Counted from the stretch's first letter, positions 1-9,143 are shown. The stretch: 64,000 bases of DNA from Arcobacter nitrofigilis DSM 7299 (GCF_000092245.1 NC_014166.1:186001-250000); one strand, 5' to 3'. Numbers and translations: made by a program. Notes: generated by a model not told the origin, from the sequence alone.

Positions 1-147
1 TATTTTTTTATAAATAATGATAGTATTTCTCAGTTTGGAGTTATAAATTGTTTAAATGATTTATGTTATTTCGAGGACATAAGTAATTTATCATAAACAA
101 TATCTACGAGAAGTCTTGATTAAAATTTATACAATTAAGGAAATAAA
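1..147 (+). promoter_or_regulatory. Leader upstream of the TRAP operon
   Basis: AT-rich non-coding stretch before the first gene. A ribosome binding site AAGGAAAT lies at 137-144, three bases before the ATG at 148. A 13-base stretch TAAAATTTATACA at 121-133 is identical to the right part of the 17-base palindrome at 9264-9280. No confident -35/-10 pair or sigma-54 site was seen. The neighbouring gene on the left lies outside the window. Confidence 0.35.
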
Positions 148-1242
148 ATGACTAAGAATAGAAGAGATTTTATTAAAAAAACTGGTTTGGCAGGAATTAC
201 AGCAGCAGTGGCAATTCCATCAGTTGCTAGTGCAGATTCTAAAAAAAAGTTTAGATGGAAAATGACAAATTGTTATGGGGCAGGGGCTCCATTTTATTCT
301 ACTGGACCTGGAAGTGCAAGTTATTTTTGTAAAAGAGTTGAAGAGTTGACAAATGGAAGATTGAGAATCAAACATTATCCAGCTGGTGAATTAATCCCTG
401 CAATGGAAGGTTTTGATGCTGTATCAAAGGGTACTATTGAGATGAATTGGGGTAATTCATTTTTTTGGGCTGGTAAAACATTTGCAGCACAATACTTTAC
501 CGCAGTTCCTTTTGGTATGACTTTTGAGGGTACAAATGCTTGGTTACAATTTGGTGGAGGACAAGAGCTTTGGGATGAGGTTTATAAGCCATTTAATGTG
601 ATTGGTTTAGCAGCTGGAAATACAGGTACTCAAATGACTGGATGGTTTAAAAAAGAGATAAATGGTGTTAAGGACTTAAATGGATTGAGAATGAGGGTTC
701 CAGGACTTGCTGGAAAAGTTCTTGAGCAATTAGGTGTTAGTGTTAAGTTATTACCAGGTGGAGAGATTTTCCCAGCTTTAGAAAGAGGTGTAATTGATGC
801 AGCAGAATTTGTTGGACCTTACCAAGATAGAAGAATGGGATTTCAAAAAGCTGCTAAATATTACTACACAACAGGATGGGGAGAACCAAGTAATACAACT
901 GAGTGTTTAATTAATAAAGATGCTTGGGCAACACTACCAAAAGATATTCAAGCAATAGTAAAAACAGTTGCATCTGAGTGTAATCTTATGGGGCTTTCAT
1001 GGTCTGAAGCAAATAATTCAGAAGCATTAGAGGATTTAGTAAAAAATCAAGGTGTTATCGTAAAAACATTACCAGATGAAGTTATTAAAAAACTAAGAGA
1101 AGTCACATTTTCAACATATGACAAACTTACGGCTAAAGATCCTTTGGTTAAAAAAGTTCATGAGAGTTACTTTAACTTTAAAACTATTCATGATGGTTGG
1201 CAAAGTAAAGGTGAATTAGTGGTTATGACTAAGTTGTTATGA
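148..1242 (+). CDS. dctP: TRAP transporter substrate-binding protein, TakP-like
   Basis: Periplasmic binding component of a tripartite ATP-independent (TRAP) transporter, 364 residues. The N-terminus is a twin-arginine signal (R5-R6-D-F) with a likely cleavage after Ala29, so it is probably exported folded by the Tat system. The motif GNTGTQMTGWF near 158-167, the conserved Arg183 in the RMRV segment and the AAEFVGPYQD segment at 218-227 follow the Rhodobacter TakP pattern. TakP binds 2-oxo acids, and Arg183 is the expected carboxylate ligand. It is followed by the small and large permease genes with overlapping or 3-base junctions. The 2-oxo acid substrate is inferred from family resemblance. 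Other carboxylates remain possible. Confidence 0.9.
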   Translation: MTKNRRDFIKKTGLAGITAAVAIPSVASADSKKKFRWKMTNCYGAGAPFYSTGPGSASYFCKRVEELTNGRLRIKHYPAGELIPAMEGFDAVSKGTIEMNWGNSFFWAGKTFAAQYFTAVPFGMTFEGTNAWLQFGGGQELWDEVYKPFNVIGLAAGNTGTQMTGWFKKEINGVKDLNGLRMRVPGLAGKVLEQLGVSVKLLPGGEIFPALERGVIDAAEFVGPYQDRRMGFQKAAKYYYTTGWGEPSNTTECLINKDAWATLPKDIQAIVKTVASECNLMGLSWSEANNSEALEDLVKNQGVIVKTLPDEVIKKLREVTFSTYDKLTAKDPLVKKVHESYFNFKTIHDGWQSKGELVVMTKLL

Positions 1243-1751
1243 TGAAACAACTGGCACTTTTAGCAAATAGACTTGATACGCTTATAATGCGTATCGGTCA
1301 AATAACATCTTGGCTAATTTTTATCTTGGTTTTATTAGTTGCGGGAGATGTTCTTTTTCGATATTTTTTTCATATAAGTTCTATTGCTGAACAAGAGTTT
1401 CAATGGCATCTTTTAGCAGCAATTGCAATATTTGGTTCTGCTTATACTTTCCAACAAGGAGAACATGTAAGAGTTGATCTTTTTTATCACAATTATAGTA
1501 AAAATGTAAAAAGATGGATGAATATATTAATTCCTTTAATAATAATTCTTCCTTTTTCTGCTTTTATAATTTATTTATCAAGTGATTATGTACTGCAATC
1601 TTATGCAAATAATGAAGTCTCACCTGATCCTGGGGGATTACCTTATAGATACCTAGTAAAAGGACTTATACCTTTAGGTTTTATACTTATTTTTATTCAA
1701 GGATTAGCGGTTTTATTAAAAGCCATAACAAAAACAGAAAGCGAGTTATAA
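1239..1751 (+). CDS. dctQ: TRAP transporter small permease (DctQ family)
   Basis: Small membrane subunit of the TRAP transporter, 170 residues with four hydrophobic segments (about 20-40, 55-72, 92-115 and 140-162). This is the size and topology expected for DctQ. Its ATG overlaps the TGA of the binding-protein gene (ATGA), indicating translational coupling, and a second in-frame ATG follows directly. It pairs with the large permease in the inner membrane to drive Na+-coupled uptake. Assignment rests on topology and position between the P and M subunits. Confidence 0.9.
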   Translation: MMKQLALLANRLDTLIMRIGQITSWLIFILVLLVAGDVLFRYFFHISSIAEQEFQWHLLAAIAIFGSAYTFQQGEHVRVDLFYHNYSKNVKRWMNILIPLIIILPFSAFIIYLSSDYVLQSYANNEVSPDPGGLPYRYLVKGLIPLGFILIFIQGLAVLLKAITKTESEL

Positions 1752-1754
1752 TTT

Positions 1755-3080
1755 ATGGATCCACAAATATTAGCAATTTTAATGGTTGTATCTCTTTTTA
1801 CATTGATTTTAGCAGGAGTTCCAGTTGCTTTTGCAATAGCAGGGGCAGGTCTGTTTTTTGGAGCAATTGGTGTAGATATGAATCTTTTCAATTTACTTCC
1901 TGCAAGAATCTTTGGAGTTTTGACTAACTATACACTTTTGGCAGTACCTTTATTCGTTTTTATGGGAATACTTTTAGAAAAATCCCGCATAGCAGAAAAG
2001 ATGCTTGATGTATTAGGACTTTTATCTGGTAAAAAGCCTGGAGGAATGGCTATCGCGATTATCGTTGTGGGTATTCTTATGGGTGCATCAACAGGAATTG
2101 TAGGGGCAACAGTTGTTACTCTAACAATGATTTCTCTTCCTACACTTTTACGAAGAAATTATAGTCATAGTGTTTCGTGTGGTACTATTTGTGCTTCTGG
2201 AACATTGGGACAAATTTTACCTCCTAGTTTAGTTCTTATATTATTGGCAGATATTAGTGGAGAAGCCATAGGACCTCTTTTTGCTGCTGCTTTAGTTCCC
2301 GGGTTACTTTTAGCTTGTATGTATATTTTATATATTGTTTTTTTGAGTTGGTTTTTCCCTCAACATGTGCCACCAATTGATATTGAAGAGAGAGAATCTT
2401 ATTCAAGAAAAGAGTTATACATAGAGTTTATAAAATCAGTTGCACCACCTTTTATTTTAATCTTTGCAGTTTTAGGCTCTATTATTGGAGGGCTTGCAGC
2501 CCCTACAGAAGCTGCTTCAATGGGAGCAATAGGCTCACTTGTGATAGTTTTTTTAAGTAAAAGATTAAGTATGGAAGTCTTGAGGGAAACCTTATACGAA
2601 ACTATGAAAGTAACTGGTATGATTATGTTCGTTTTATTAGCTTCTCAAATATTTGGGCTGAGCTTTAGAGGATTAGAGGGAGATTATTTAGTAGAAGATC
2701 TTTTCGCCGCAATTCCAGGGGGAATGTGGGGTTCTATTATTTTTATGATGTTTGTACTTTTTGTATTAGGATTCTTTTTAGAATGGATTGAAATATCTTA
2801 TATTGTATTGCCTTTGGTTTTACCTATATTTCATGCTTTGGATATAAATATGATATGGCTAGGTATTCTAGTTGCACTAAATTTACAAACTTCATTTTTA
2901 ACTCCACCTTTTGGTTGGTCTTTATTTTTCCTAAAAGGTGTTGCGCCTAAAGAGATAAAGACTATGGAGATATATAAAGGTGTTTTACCTTTTATCGCAA
3001 TTCAGATTTTTGTTATTGGATTAGTGATGCTTTTTCCAGATATTGCTTTATGGTTACCAAAAGCAATTGGATGGATGTAA
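1755..3080 (+). CDS. dctM: TRAP transporter large permease (DctM family)
   Basis: Twelve-segment integral membrane subunit that carries the translocation pathway, 441 residues, normal length for the family. It shows repeated hydrophobic helices, glycine-rich loops such as the one around GASTGIVGATVVTL, and the C-terminal LQTSFLTPPFGWSLFFLKG segment typical of DctM. It starts three bases after the small permease stop. With the two preceding genes it makes a complete TRAP system. The gene after it (gamma-glutamyltransferase family) lies 52 bases downstream on the same strand. Confidence 0.93.
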   Translation: MDPQILAILMVVSLFTLILAGVPVAFAIAGAGLFFGAIGVDMNLFNLLPARIFGVLTNYTLLAVPLFVFMGILLEKSRIAEKMLDVLGLLSGKKPGGMAIAIIVVGILMGASTGIVGATVVTLTMISLPTLLRRNYSHSVSCGTICASGTLGQILPPSLVLILLADISGEAIGPLFAAALVPGLLLACMYILYIVFLSWFFPQHVPPIDIEERESYSRKELYIEFIKSVAPPFILIFAVLGSIIGGLAAPTEAASMGAIGSLVIVFLSKRLSMEVLRETLYETMKVTGMIMFVLLASQIFGLSFRGLEGDYLVEDLFAAIPGGMWGSIIFMMFVLFVLGFFLEWIEISYIVLPLVLPIFHALDINMIWLGILVALNLQTSFLTPPFGWSLFFLKGVAPKEIKTMEIYKGVLPFIAIQIFVIGLVMLFPDIALWLPKAIGWM

Positions 3081-3132
3081 GAAGAAAATAAACTAATTAT
3101 AATAAAATGCTACAAAGGATATTTAAATAAAT

Positions 3133-4725
3133 ATGGATAAATTACTTAAAACACAAACTTCACAAAAAGGCATGGTAGTCTCACCCCATCATGCAGCTTC
3201 AGATGCAGGACTTGAGATACTAAAAAAAGGAGGCAATGCAATTGAAGCTTCAATTGCAGTTGCTTCTTCTTTAGCAATACATTATCCTCACATGACAGGT
3301 ATTGGAGGAGATGCCTTTTGGTTAGTTTATGACCCAAAAGAAGGTGTTTCTTTTATAGAGGCCTCTGGGTATTCTGGATATGATGTAAAAAAAGAGTTAT
3401 ATGAAGGATTAAATGAAATACCTTTTAGGGGAAAATTAGCAGCAAATACAGCAGCTGGAGCAGTTTCTGCTTGGGACTTAGCTTTTGAGAAAAGTAAAAC
3501 TTGGGGTGGAAAAATGACTCCTGCAACTCTTCTTTCTGAGGCAATAAGTTCTGCAAATAGTGGTATTAAAGTAAGTAAATCATTAAGTGAAACCTTAAAA
3601 GAAAAACAAACAGAACTTCAAGCCGATACTTTTTTTGAAAGTGTTTATTATCCAAATAAAGAAGTTCCAAAAGAGGGTGATATCTTAATCCAAAAAGCAT
3701 TGGGTGAAACATTAAAAAGAATTTCGCAAGAAGGGTTTGATACTTTTTATAGGGGTTCTTTATCAGGAGATATAGCAAATGATTTTTCAAAAAGGGAAGG
3801 ATTTATAACTCTTAATGATTTAAATAATCACCAGGCAAGTTGGAATAAGGCACTAGAATTGCAAACTTCTCAAGCAAAATTATTTAATGCTTCAGCTCCT
3901 ACACAAGGGGTCGCTTCTTTGATGATCTTGGGATTATTTGATCGTTGGGTAGAAAAATTACCCCAATTGGATTCTTCAAGTCATGTACACTTGTTAGTAG
4001 AAGCTACAAAAATTGCTTTTTCTCATAGGGCAAAAATGGACACTTCGGCAAGTGCAGAAGAGCTACAAGCTTGGTTGGAACCAGAATATTTAGATAAATT
4101 AAGTGAAAAAATTGATTTACAAAAAGCTAAAGCTTGGGGCAAAGAAACAGCTCCTGGTGATACTACTTGGTTTGGAGCTGTTGATTCCCAAGGTAGAGTT
4201 GTAAGTGCTATTCAAAGTATTTATCATGAGTTTGGTAGTGGTTTGATGTTACCTAATACTGGTATCGTTTGGCAAAATAGGGGATGTAGTTTTTCTTTGG
4301 ACTCTTCACATATTCAAACTTTGATGCCACATAAAAAACCTTTTCATACTTTAAATCCTGCTATTGCTTTATTTAATGATGGAAGAGTGATGGCATATGG
4401 AACAATGGGTGGAGATGGACAACCTCAGACCCAAGCAGCGGTATATTCAAGATATGCATATTATAATGATGACTTGCAAACAACTATTAATAAACCAAGA
4501 TGGTTATTAGGTAGAACTTGGGGAAATTCATCTGAGAGTTTAAAACTAGAGTCTCGTTTTCCACTTGATTGTCAAGAAGATTTGGTAAAAAAAGGGCATG
4601 AGGTAGAGATTTTATCATCTCTTGATTCTGCTGTTGGACATGCAGGTGCAATAGTATGGCATCCTACTGGAAAAATTGAGGGTGCAAGTGACCCCAGAAG
4701 TGATGGAAAAGCATCAAATTTATAA
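3133..4725 (+). CDS. Gamma-glutamyltransferase family hydrolase
   Basis: Ntn-hydrolase of the GGT/acylase family, 530 residues. The precursor is normally cleaved before a Thr that becomes the nucleophile. Here Thr344 lies in the motif GDTTWFGAVD, where classical enzymes have TTH. Other family marks are GGNAIEASIAVASSLAI near 34-49, the TGIGGDAF loop near 56-63 and MGGDGQPQTQAA near 432-443. No signal peptide is evident, so the enzyme is probably cytoplasmic and more like the YwrD/acylase branch than periplasmic Ggt. The upstream purine-rich AAAGGA is 13 bases from the ATG, a long spacing. The gene sits between TRAP and TauE genes, so it may hydrolyse an imported amide or gamma-glutamyl compound. 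The substrate is unknown. Confidence 0.85.
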   Translation: MDKLLKTQTSQKGMVVSPHHAASDAGLEILKKGGNAIEASIAVASSLAIHYPHMTGIGGDAFWLVYDPKEGVSFIEASGYSGYDVKKELYEGLNEIPFRGKLAANTAAGAVSAWDLAFEKSKTWGGKMTPATLLSEAISSANSGIKVSKSLSETLKEKQTELQADTFFESVYYPNKEVPKEGDILIQKALGETLKRISQEGFDTFYRGSLSGDIANDFSKREGFITLNDLNNHQASWNKALELQTSQAKLFNASAPTQGVASLMILGLFDRWVEKLPQLDSSSHVHLLVEATKIAFSHRAKMDTSASAEELQAWLEPEYLDKLSEKIDLQKAKAWGKETAPGDTTWFGAVDSQGRVVSAIQSIYHEFGSGLMLPNTGIVWQNRGCSFSLDSSHIQTLMPHKKPFHTLNPAIALFNDGRVMAYGTMGGDGQPQTQAAVYSRYAYYNDDLQTTINKPRWLLGRTWGNSSESLKLESRFPLDCQEDLVKKGHEVEILSSLDSAVGHAGAIVWHPTGKIEGASDPRSDGKASNL

Positions 4726-4743
4726 AAATAAGGATAAAAATTA

Positions 4744-5550
4744 ATGAATGAATTATTAGTGTTATTACCTATTCTTTTAGCATCTGGTGTAATAGCAGGT
4801 TTATTGGCAGGTTTATTAGGAGTTGGTGGAGGTATTGTTATAGTACCAATGCTTTATCATATATTTATTTATTTAAATATTGATATTACAGTTGCAATTC
4901 CATTATCAATTGGTACTTCACTATCTACAATTGTAGTTACTTCTATCATGTCTGCAAGATCACATCACAAAAAAGGTGGAATTGATTGGGATTTAACTAA
5001 GAGATGGATACCTCTTGTTATCATTGGAGTACTTATAGGTTCTTTTTCATCTAAATATATTGATGCTTCTACTTTAAAATTTATGTTTGGTATCTTATTG
5101 GTAGTAGTTTCACTTAATATGATAATAAGTAGTTTCAAAAGTATAATTATAGCTAAGCAGTTACCTGGTAATTTTGGGCAATCGATTTTTGGATTATTAT
5201 TAGGTGGATTTGCTTCACTTTTAGGAATAGGGGGAGGAACTCTTATGGTTCCACTATTAACTCTTTTTTCTTATCCAATACACAAAGCTGTAAGTACAGC
5301 TTCAATATTTGGTTTGGTTATTAGTATTCCAGCAACTATTGGTTATATTATTGTTGGTTGGGGTGCTCCAAATTTACCTGTAGGCTCTACTGGATATGTG
5401 AATTGGATTGGATTTATTGCACTTGTTCCTATGACTATGATATTTGCTCCTTTGGGAGTAAAATTAGCATATAGACTTAATGTAAAGCAATTAAAAGTAG
5501 CTTTTGCTGTTTTTTTAGCTTGTGTTGGGGTAAAAATGCTTCTAGTGTAA
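4744..5550 (+). CDS. TauE/SafE family sulfite/sulfonate permease
   Basis: Integral membrane protein of 268 residues with about eight hydrophobic helices. It has the two-fold repeat of the family: LAGLLGVGGGIVIVPMLY near 20-38 and LLGGFASLLGIGGGTLMVPLL near 151-172. TauE/SafE proteins move small sulfur oxyanions or organosulfonates such as sulfite or sulfoacetate. The gene is 18 bases after the GGT-family gene, with AAGGA at a good distance from the ATG, so it is probably the last gene of the TRAP operon. That placement hints that the operon handles a sulfur-containing compound. This is inference only. Confidence 0.85.
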   Translation: MNELLVLLPILLASGVIAGLLAGLLGVGGGIVIVPMLYHIFIYLNIDITVAIPLSIGTSLSTIVVTSIMSARSHHKKGGIDWDLTKRWIPLVIIGVLIGSFSSKYIDASTLKFMFGILLVVVSLNMIISSFKSIIIAKQLPGNFGQSIFGLLLGGFASLLGIGGGTLMVPLLTLFSYPIHKAVSTASIFGLVISIPATIGYIIVGWGAPNLPVGSTGYVNWIGFIALVPMTMIFAPLGVKLAYRLNVKQLKVAFAVFLACVGVKMLLV

Positions 5551-5560
5551 GTATTTAAAT

Positions 5561-5594
5561 AAAGACAAATAAGAGAGTTCTTTTATTTGTCTTT
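5561..5594. terminator. Bidirectional terminator hairpin between convergent genes
   Basis: Twelve-base perfect inverted repeat: AAAGACAAATAA at 5561-5572 and TTATTTGTCTTT at 5583-5594, separated by ten bases. It lies after the TauE gene and covers the end of a convergent small reading frame. T-rich sequence follows the stem on the plus strand. Confidence 0.65.
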
Positions 5595-5684
5595 ATCTTC
5601 TATTCTTTGTTTATAGTAAGCAAAGGCAATTACTGCAATTGCAATAAGTACAAATCCAATAACTTCATTTTGTAAATCTGACAT
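5583..5684 (-). CDS. Putative 33-residue single-span membrane peptide
   Basis: A short reading frame with ATG at 5684 and TAA at 5583-5585. The product begins MSDLQNEVIGF. It has a short acidic N-terminus, one hydrophobic helix (about 8-23) and a charged tail ending KDK. The upstream context on the minus strand contains AGGATTTATAG about ten bases from the start. The stop codon lies inside the terminator arm. It lies 19 bases downstream of another small membrane protein on the same strand, so it may be the distal gene of the kinase operon. No family is recognised. Confidence 0.5.
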   Translation of the reverse strand: MSDLQNEVIGFVLIAIAVIAFAYYKQRIEDKDK

Positions 5685-5703
5685 CTATAAATCCTATTAT
5701 TAT

Positions 5704-5898
5704 TTAATCTCTTGTAAAAATAAATGCAAAATACCCAAATGCCATCTCTCCTAAACAGACTATCCCCCACATAGGAGCATAAAAGACACCAATTGCAATA
5801 GAGATAATTAAAGCTATCAAAAGAGCTACTTTAGGCTTTTTTATAAATTTTGCAAGGACAAATCCAAGAATAACAAATATAACAAGATAAATTAACAT
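5704..5898 (-). CDS. Small membrane protein, 64 residues
   Basis: Predicted two-span protein. One hydrophobic helix lies at about 2-17 and a second segment at about 24-45, separated by the basic stretch KFIKKPK, with further hydrophobic sequence to the end. It starts 17 bases downstream of the histidine kinase stop and is probably cotranscribed with it. No recognisable domain. Conservation in related genomes would be the test of reality. The combination of length, hydrophobicity and position makes it credible. Confidence 0.6.
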   Translation of the reverse strand: MLIYLVIFVILGFVLAKFIKKPKVALLIALIISIAIGVFYAPMWGIVCLGEMAFGYFAFIFTRD

Positions 5899-5915
5899 AA
5901 TAAACTCACTTCTTT

Positions 5916-8171
5916 TTAGGTATCACAAAAATTATTGAATGTGATTTGGAAATATGCACCAATATATTGTTTCTTATCATAAGTATAAGTGCTGTTAAAA
6001 ACTTCAATTGAGGCATCATGATATTCTGTAATTATTTGGTGCGACATAGATAATCCAATACCTGTACCTATACTTTTGTGTTTTGTTGTAAAATATGGTT
6101 CAAAAACTTTATGCATGATAGAATCGTCTATTCCTCCTGCATTGTCTTTAATTACCAATATAAGTTGATTGTTTATTTTATGAGTTTCAATAAAAATAAG
6201 CTTTTCGGTATCTTCTTTTAGTTTTTCTTTTATTGCATCTTTTGCATTATTGATGATATTAATAAATGCTTGGATAATTTGATTTTGAAAACCTTCAATT
6301 TCACAATCACTTTTAAAGTTTGTAATCAAATTTATATGGTTGTTATTTATTGAGGGTCTTAAAATAGTTAATGCTTTTTCAATTGTTTCAACAATTGAGA
6401 TTTTTTCTTTTTGGTTTGTATCTTTTATAAAATTTCTAAAATCATCTATTGTTTGAGATAAATAATTAGTTTGACTCATTATTTTTTCCATATCATAAAC
6501 TATTTGGGGAGAGATTTCTTCAACTAATTCATTTTTTATTAGTATTCCACTTGCAATTGTTGAAATCACACTAAGTGGTTGTCTCCATTGATGGGCAATA
6601 TTTCCTATCATCTCACCCATTGAGGCTAATTTTGATTGGGATTCTAACAATTTTCGTTGAGATATATCTTGAGAAATTGAAAGATACCCATAGGTTTCAT
6701 TATCTTTATTTCTTAAAGTAGTAATTGTTACAAGTACAGGGATATGTTCTCCATTTTTTGAAATAACTGTCCATTCATGTTCATTTTTTAAGCCTAAGTT
6801 TGTTTTAGCAGCAAGTACTTCAAAGCTTGATGTTATATTAATATTTAACTCTTTTGATAGATAAATTTTCCTTTGTTTAATTTCAGACTTTAAGTGAAAA
6901 AGTATAGGAGTGTGAATATTTACAACTTCTTTAGCTTCATAACCTAAAAGTCTTTCAGCTTCTTTATTAAACTGTTGAATAACTCCTTCTTTGTTAGTGC
7001 TTATCATCATATATCCAGAGTTGTCGAAAATAGTTGTTTGTAATTCCAGTGCCTTGTGTAGGTTTGCTTCATTTTCTTTTTCTTTTGTTATATCGTAGAA
7101 CCATCCAATAACGGCATTTTCACCATCATATTCAATATTCATATAAGAAGCTAATACCCAAACTTGTTTATTATTTATTTTTACTTCCATTGTCATGTTG
7201 TAAATACTATTTCCAGCGAGTAGCTCTTTTTCTATATTTTCATAAGCAGATTTATTTATGTAATAATTTTTTGGATTTATTCCATAAACATTATCTTTAT
7301 CTATTTGTAATAGTTGAGAATAAGCTCTATTAGCAAAAATTACATAATCTTTATTGTCTTTAATTTTTTTTGTAATCCTTATTGATATCGGACTAAAATC
7401 AAGTAGGTATTCAAGACGATGTTGGCTTTTTTCTAAAATAGCTCTAGAGTCTTTTATTGACAGAATCATTTTATTAATACTAGAAGAAAGTTCATTGATT
7501 TCTGTACTCTTAGAGTAGGGAATAGTTTTGTTTGGTATTCCATAGGTATTGTCATTGTTAATTGTATCAATGATATTTGAAATAGGTTTTAATATATAGT
7601 ATTTTATACTTATAAATAAAAATAAAATCAATAATACAGATAAAAAGATAGTATTTATAACAGAATCATATATGATTGTATCTAGTTCTTCATTTAAAGT
7701 TGAATCACTAAGGTAAATCGTAACAGTACCTAGGATATTATTTGAAGAGTCAGTAATATTCGAACTATTAGAAAAAAAAGAATTTACTAACTGTCTATTT
7801 TGTTCTTCATTTTTATCATCATAGTCCTCGATAATAGAATTCTTATTTTTTATTTTTCCACTTATATAAACATTTTTACCTAATACTTTTCCTAAATTAT
7901 AATCTTTTATTACAATTGCAAAAATATCTTTATCTTTAAGTTCATTAGTAATGATTTGCTCATATTCATTTGGAGAGTATGAAGCAAGTAATATTGAAAT
8001 ATTGCTTTTTAGTGAGAGAATAGACTCTTTTGAATCATCTTTCATCTCTTTTAAAATAGAACTTTTTGTTTTTTGATAGTTATATGCTGAATTGATTAAC
8101 ATAATGCTTACTACAAGTGTAATAATTATTATGCCCAGTTTTGTTAATAGTGAATATTCTCGTATTTTCAT
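5916..8171 (-). CDS. Sensor histidine kinase with periplasmic domain and two PAS domains
   Basis: Membrane kinase of 751 residues. Order: TM1 (about 12-28), periplasmic sensor region (30-170), TM2 (about 172-192), HAMP-like linker, PAS around 260-365, PAS/PAC around 380-505, then HisKA and HATPase. The phosphoacceptor is His527 in GNIAHQWRQPL. The N-box is NIINNAKDAI (about 639), the G1 box DNAGG (about 676) and the G2 box GTGIGLSMS (about 703). There is no receiver domain and no response regulator gene beside it. It begins three bases after the periplasmic binding-protein gene, so the two probably form one sensory unit, in the manner of LuxP/LuxQ or TorT/TorS. The signal is unknown. Confidence 0.92.
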   Translation of the reverse strand: MKIREYSLLTKLGIIIITLVVSIMLINSAYNYQKTKSSILKEMKDDSKESILSLKSNISILLASYSPNEYEQIITNELKDKDIFAIVIKDYNLGKVLGKNVYISGKIKNKNSIIEDYDDKNEEQNRQLVNSFFSNSSNITDSSNNILGTVTIYLSDSTLNEELDTIIYDSVINTIFLSVLLILFLFISIKYYILKPISNIIDTINNDNTYGIPNKTIPYSKSTEINELSSSINKMILSIKDSRAILEKSQHRLEYLLDFSPISIRITKKIKDNKDYVIFANRAYSQLLQIDKDNVYGINPKNYYINKSAYENIEKELLAGNSIYNMTMEVKINNKQVWVLASYMNIEYDGENAVIGWFYDITKEKENEANLHKALELQTTIFDNSGYMMISTNKEGVIQQFNKEAERLLGYEAKEVVNIHTPILFHLKSEIKQRKIYLSKELNINITSSFEVLAAKTNLGLKNEHEWTVISKNGEHIPVLVTITTLRNKDNETYGYLSISQDISQRKLLESQSKLASMGEMIGNIAHQWRQPLSVISTIASGILIKNELVEEISPQIVYDMEKIMSQTNYLSQTIDDFRNFIKDTNQKEKISIVETIEKALTILRPSINNNHINLITNFKSDCEIEGFQNQIIQAFINIINNAKDAIKEKLKEDTEKLIFIETHKINNQLILVIKDNAGGIDDSIMHKVFEPYFTTKHKSIGTGIGLSMSHQIITEYHDASIEVFNSTYTYDKKQYIGAYFQITFNNFCDT

Positions 8172-8174
8172 AAC

Positions 8175-9143
8175 TTAGTTACTTTGTATACCTAAAACAT
8201 TGTGGTTTATAAAAGCAGTTTTTTCTTTTATATTATCAGCTGTAATTATATTTACTGGAAGTTCTATTACTTTTTGTACTTTTTTTCCTTTTAGATAATT
8301 ATCCATTTGTTCTAAGGCTAATTCCCCCATAATAAAAGGTTGTTGAACAGCTGATGCTAATATAATATTTTTAGGAATTAACTCTAAAAAATCAGGTTCT
8401 AAATCAAAAGTTATCAATAAAATTTCATTTTGTTTTTTAAAATCGTTTATTGCTTTTATAGCTGATTTATAAGTTTTTGAAGATTGAAGCCAAATTGTGT
8501 GTAAATCTGGATATTGTATTATCATGTTTTTTATTAAGTTATAAGTCTCTTCTTCTGTTCTTGTCTTAACTTGTTTTAAATCAGCACTTTTAAATGGAGA
8601 TTCATCTAATGCTTTTAAAAAACCAGCTGTTCTTTCTTGAGTGATAATTTTTTTCTGAGGAAGAGCTATAATACCAATTTCCCCTTTCTCAAAACCTTTT
8701 TTAGTTAATTCTTTTGTAAGATATTTACCTAGATCATATGCTCCAAGTTTATTATTTGAAGAGATGTAAGAAATATAGTCTTTACTTCTTGTTCCTGTAT
8801 CAGAAATAACAACTGGAATATTTGCTTTTTTTGTTAGTTTTAAAATAGTTCCTGCAGTATATGAGTTTATAGAAGAAAGTACGATTCCATCTACTTTATC
8901 TTTTATAGCTTTTACAGTATTTTCTAATTCTTTTTTTTGATTATCTTGAGCATCTAGTACTTCTAAATCATAACCTAATTTATTGCAGTTAGTTTTAATT
9001 CCTTTTTTCATGATTTGCCAAAAAGGGATCTCTAGGTTTGCAACTAAATATGCAATCTTTTTATTTTGCACATTTACACCATAGGCCTCTATAGATGATA
9101 TAAATGTGAATAAAAAGATAATGAAAAGTTTTTTTATATACAT
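8175..9143 (-). CDS. Periplasmic sugar-type substrate-binding protein (Peripla_BP_4 fold)
   Basis: Exported binding protein of 322 residues with a Sec signal (MYIKKLFIIFLFTFISSIEA). The fold follows RbsB/TorT/LuxP proteins: start of lobe 1 in KKIAYLVANLEIPFWQIMKKGI, the VDGIVLSSIN segment, IPVVISDTG, and GIIALPQK in lobe 2. No ABC permease or ATPase is adjacent. The next gene is a histidine kinase three bases away. It is therefore more likely a signal receptor than a transporter component. A TATAAT box on the minus strand at 9176-9181 fits its promoter. The ligand is unknown. The family and the divergent carbohydrate cluster suggest a sugar-like ligand. Confidence 0.85.
   Translation of the reverse strand: MYIKKLFIIFLFTFISSIEAYGVNVQNKKIAYLVANLEIPFWQIMKKGIKTNCNKLGYDLEVLDAQDNQKKELENTVKAIKDKVDGIVLSSINSYTAGTILKLTKKANIPVVISDTGTRSKDYISYISSNNKLGAYDLGKYLTKELTKKGFEKGEIGIIALPQKKIITQERTAGFLKALDESPFKSADLKQVKTRTEEETYNLIKNMIIQYPDLHTIWLQSSKTYKSAIKAINDFKKQNEILLITFDLEPDFLELIPKNIILASAVQQPFIMGELALEQMDNYLKGKKVQKVIELPVNIITADNIKEKTAFINHNVLGIQSN

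Noticed and set aside
3146-3790. Antisense leucine-rich frames within the GGT-family gene
   Set aside because: They are hydrophobic low-complexity frames opposite a well-supported gene and have no ribosome sites.
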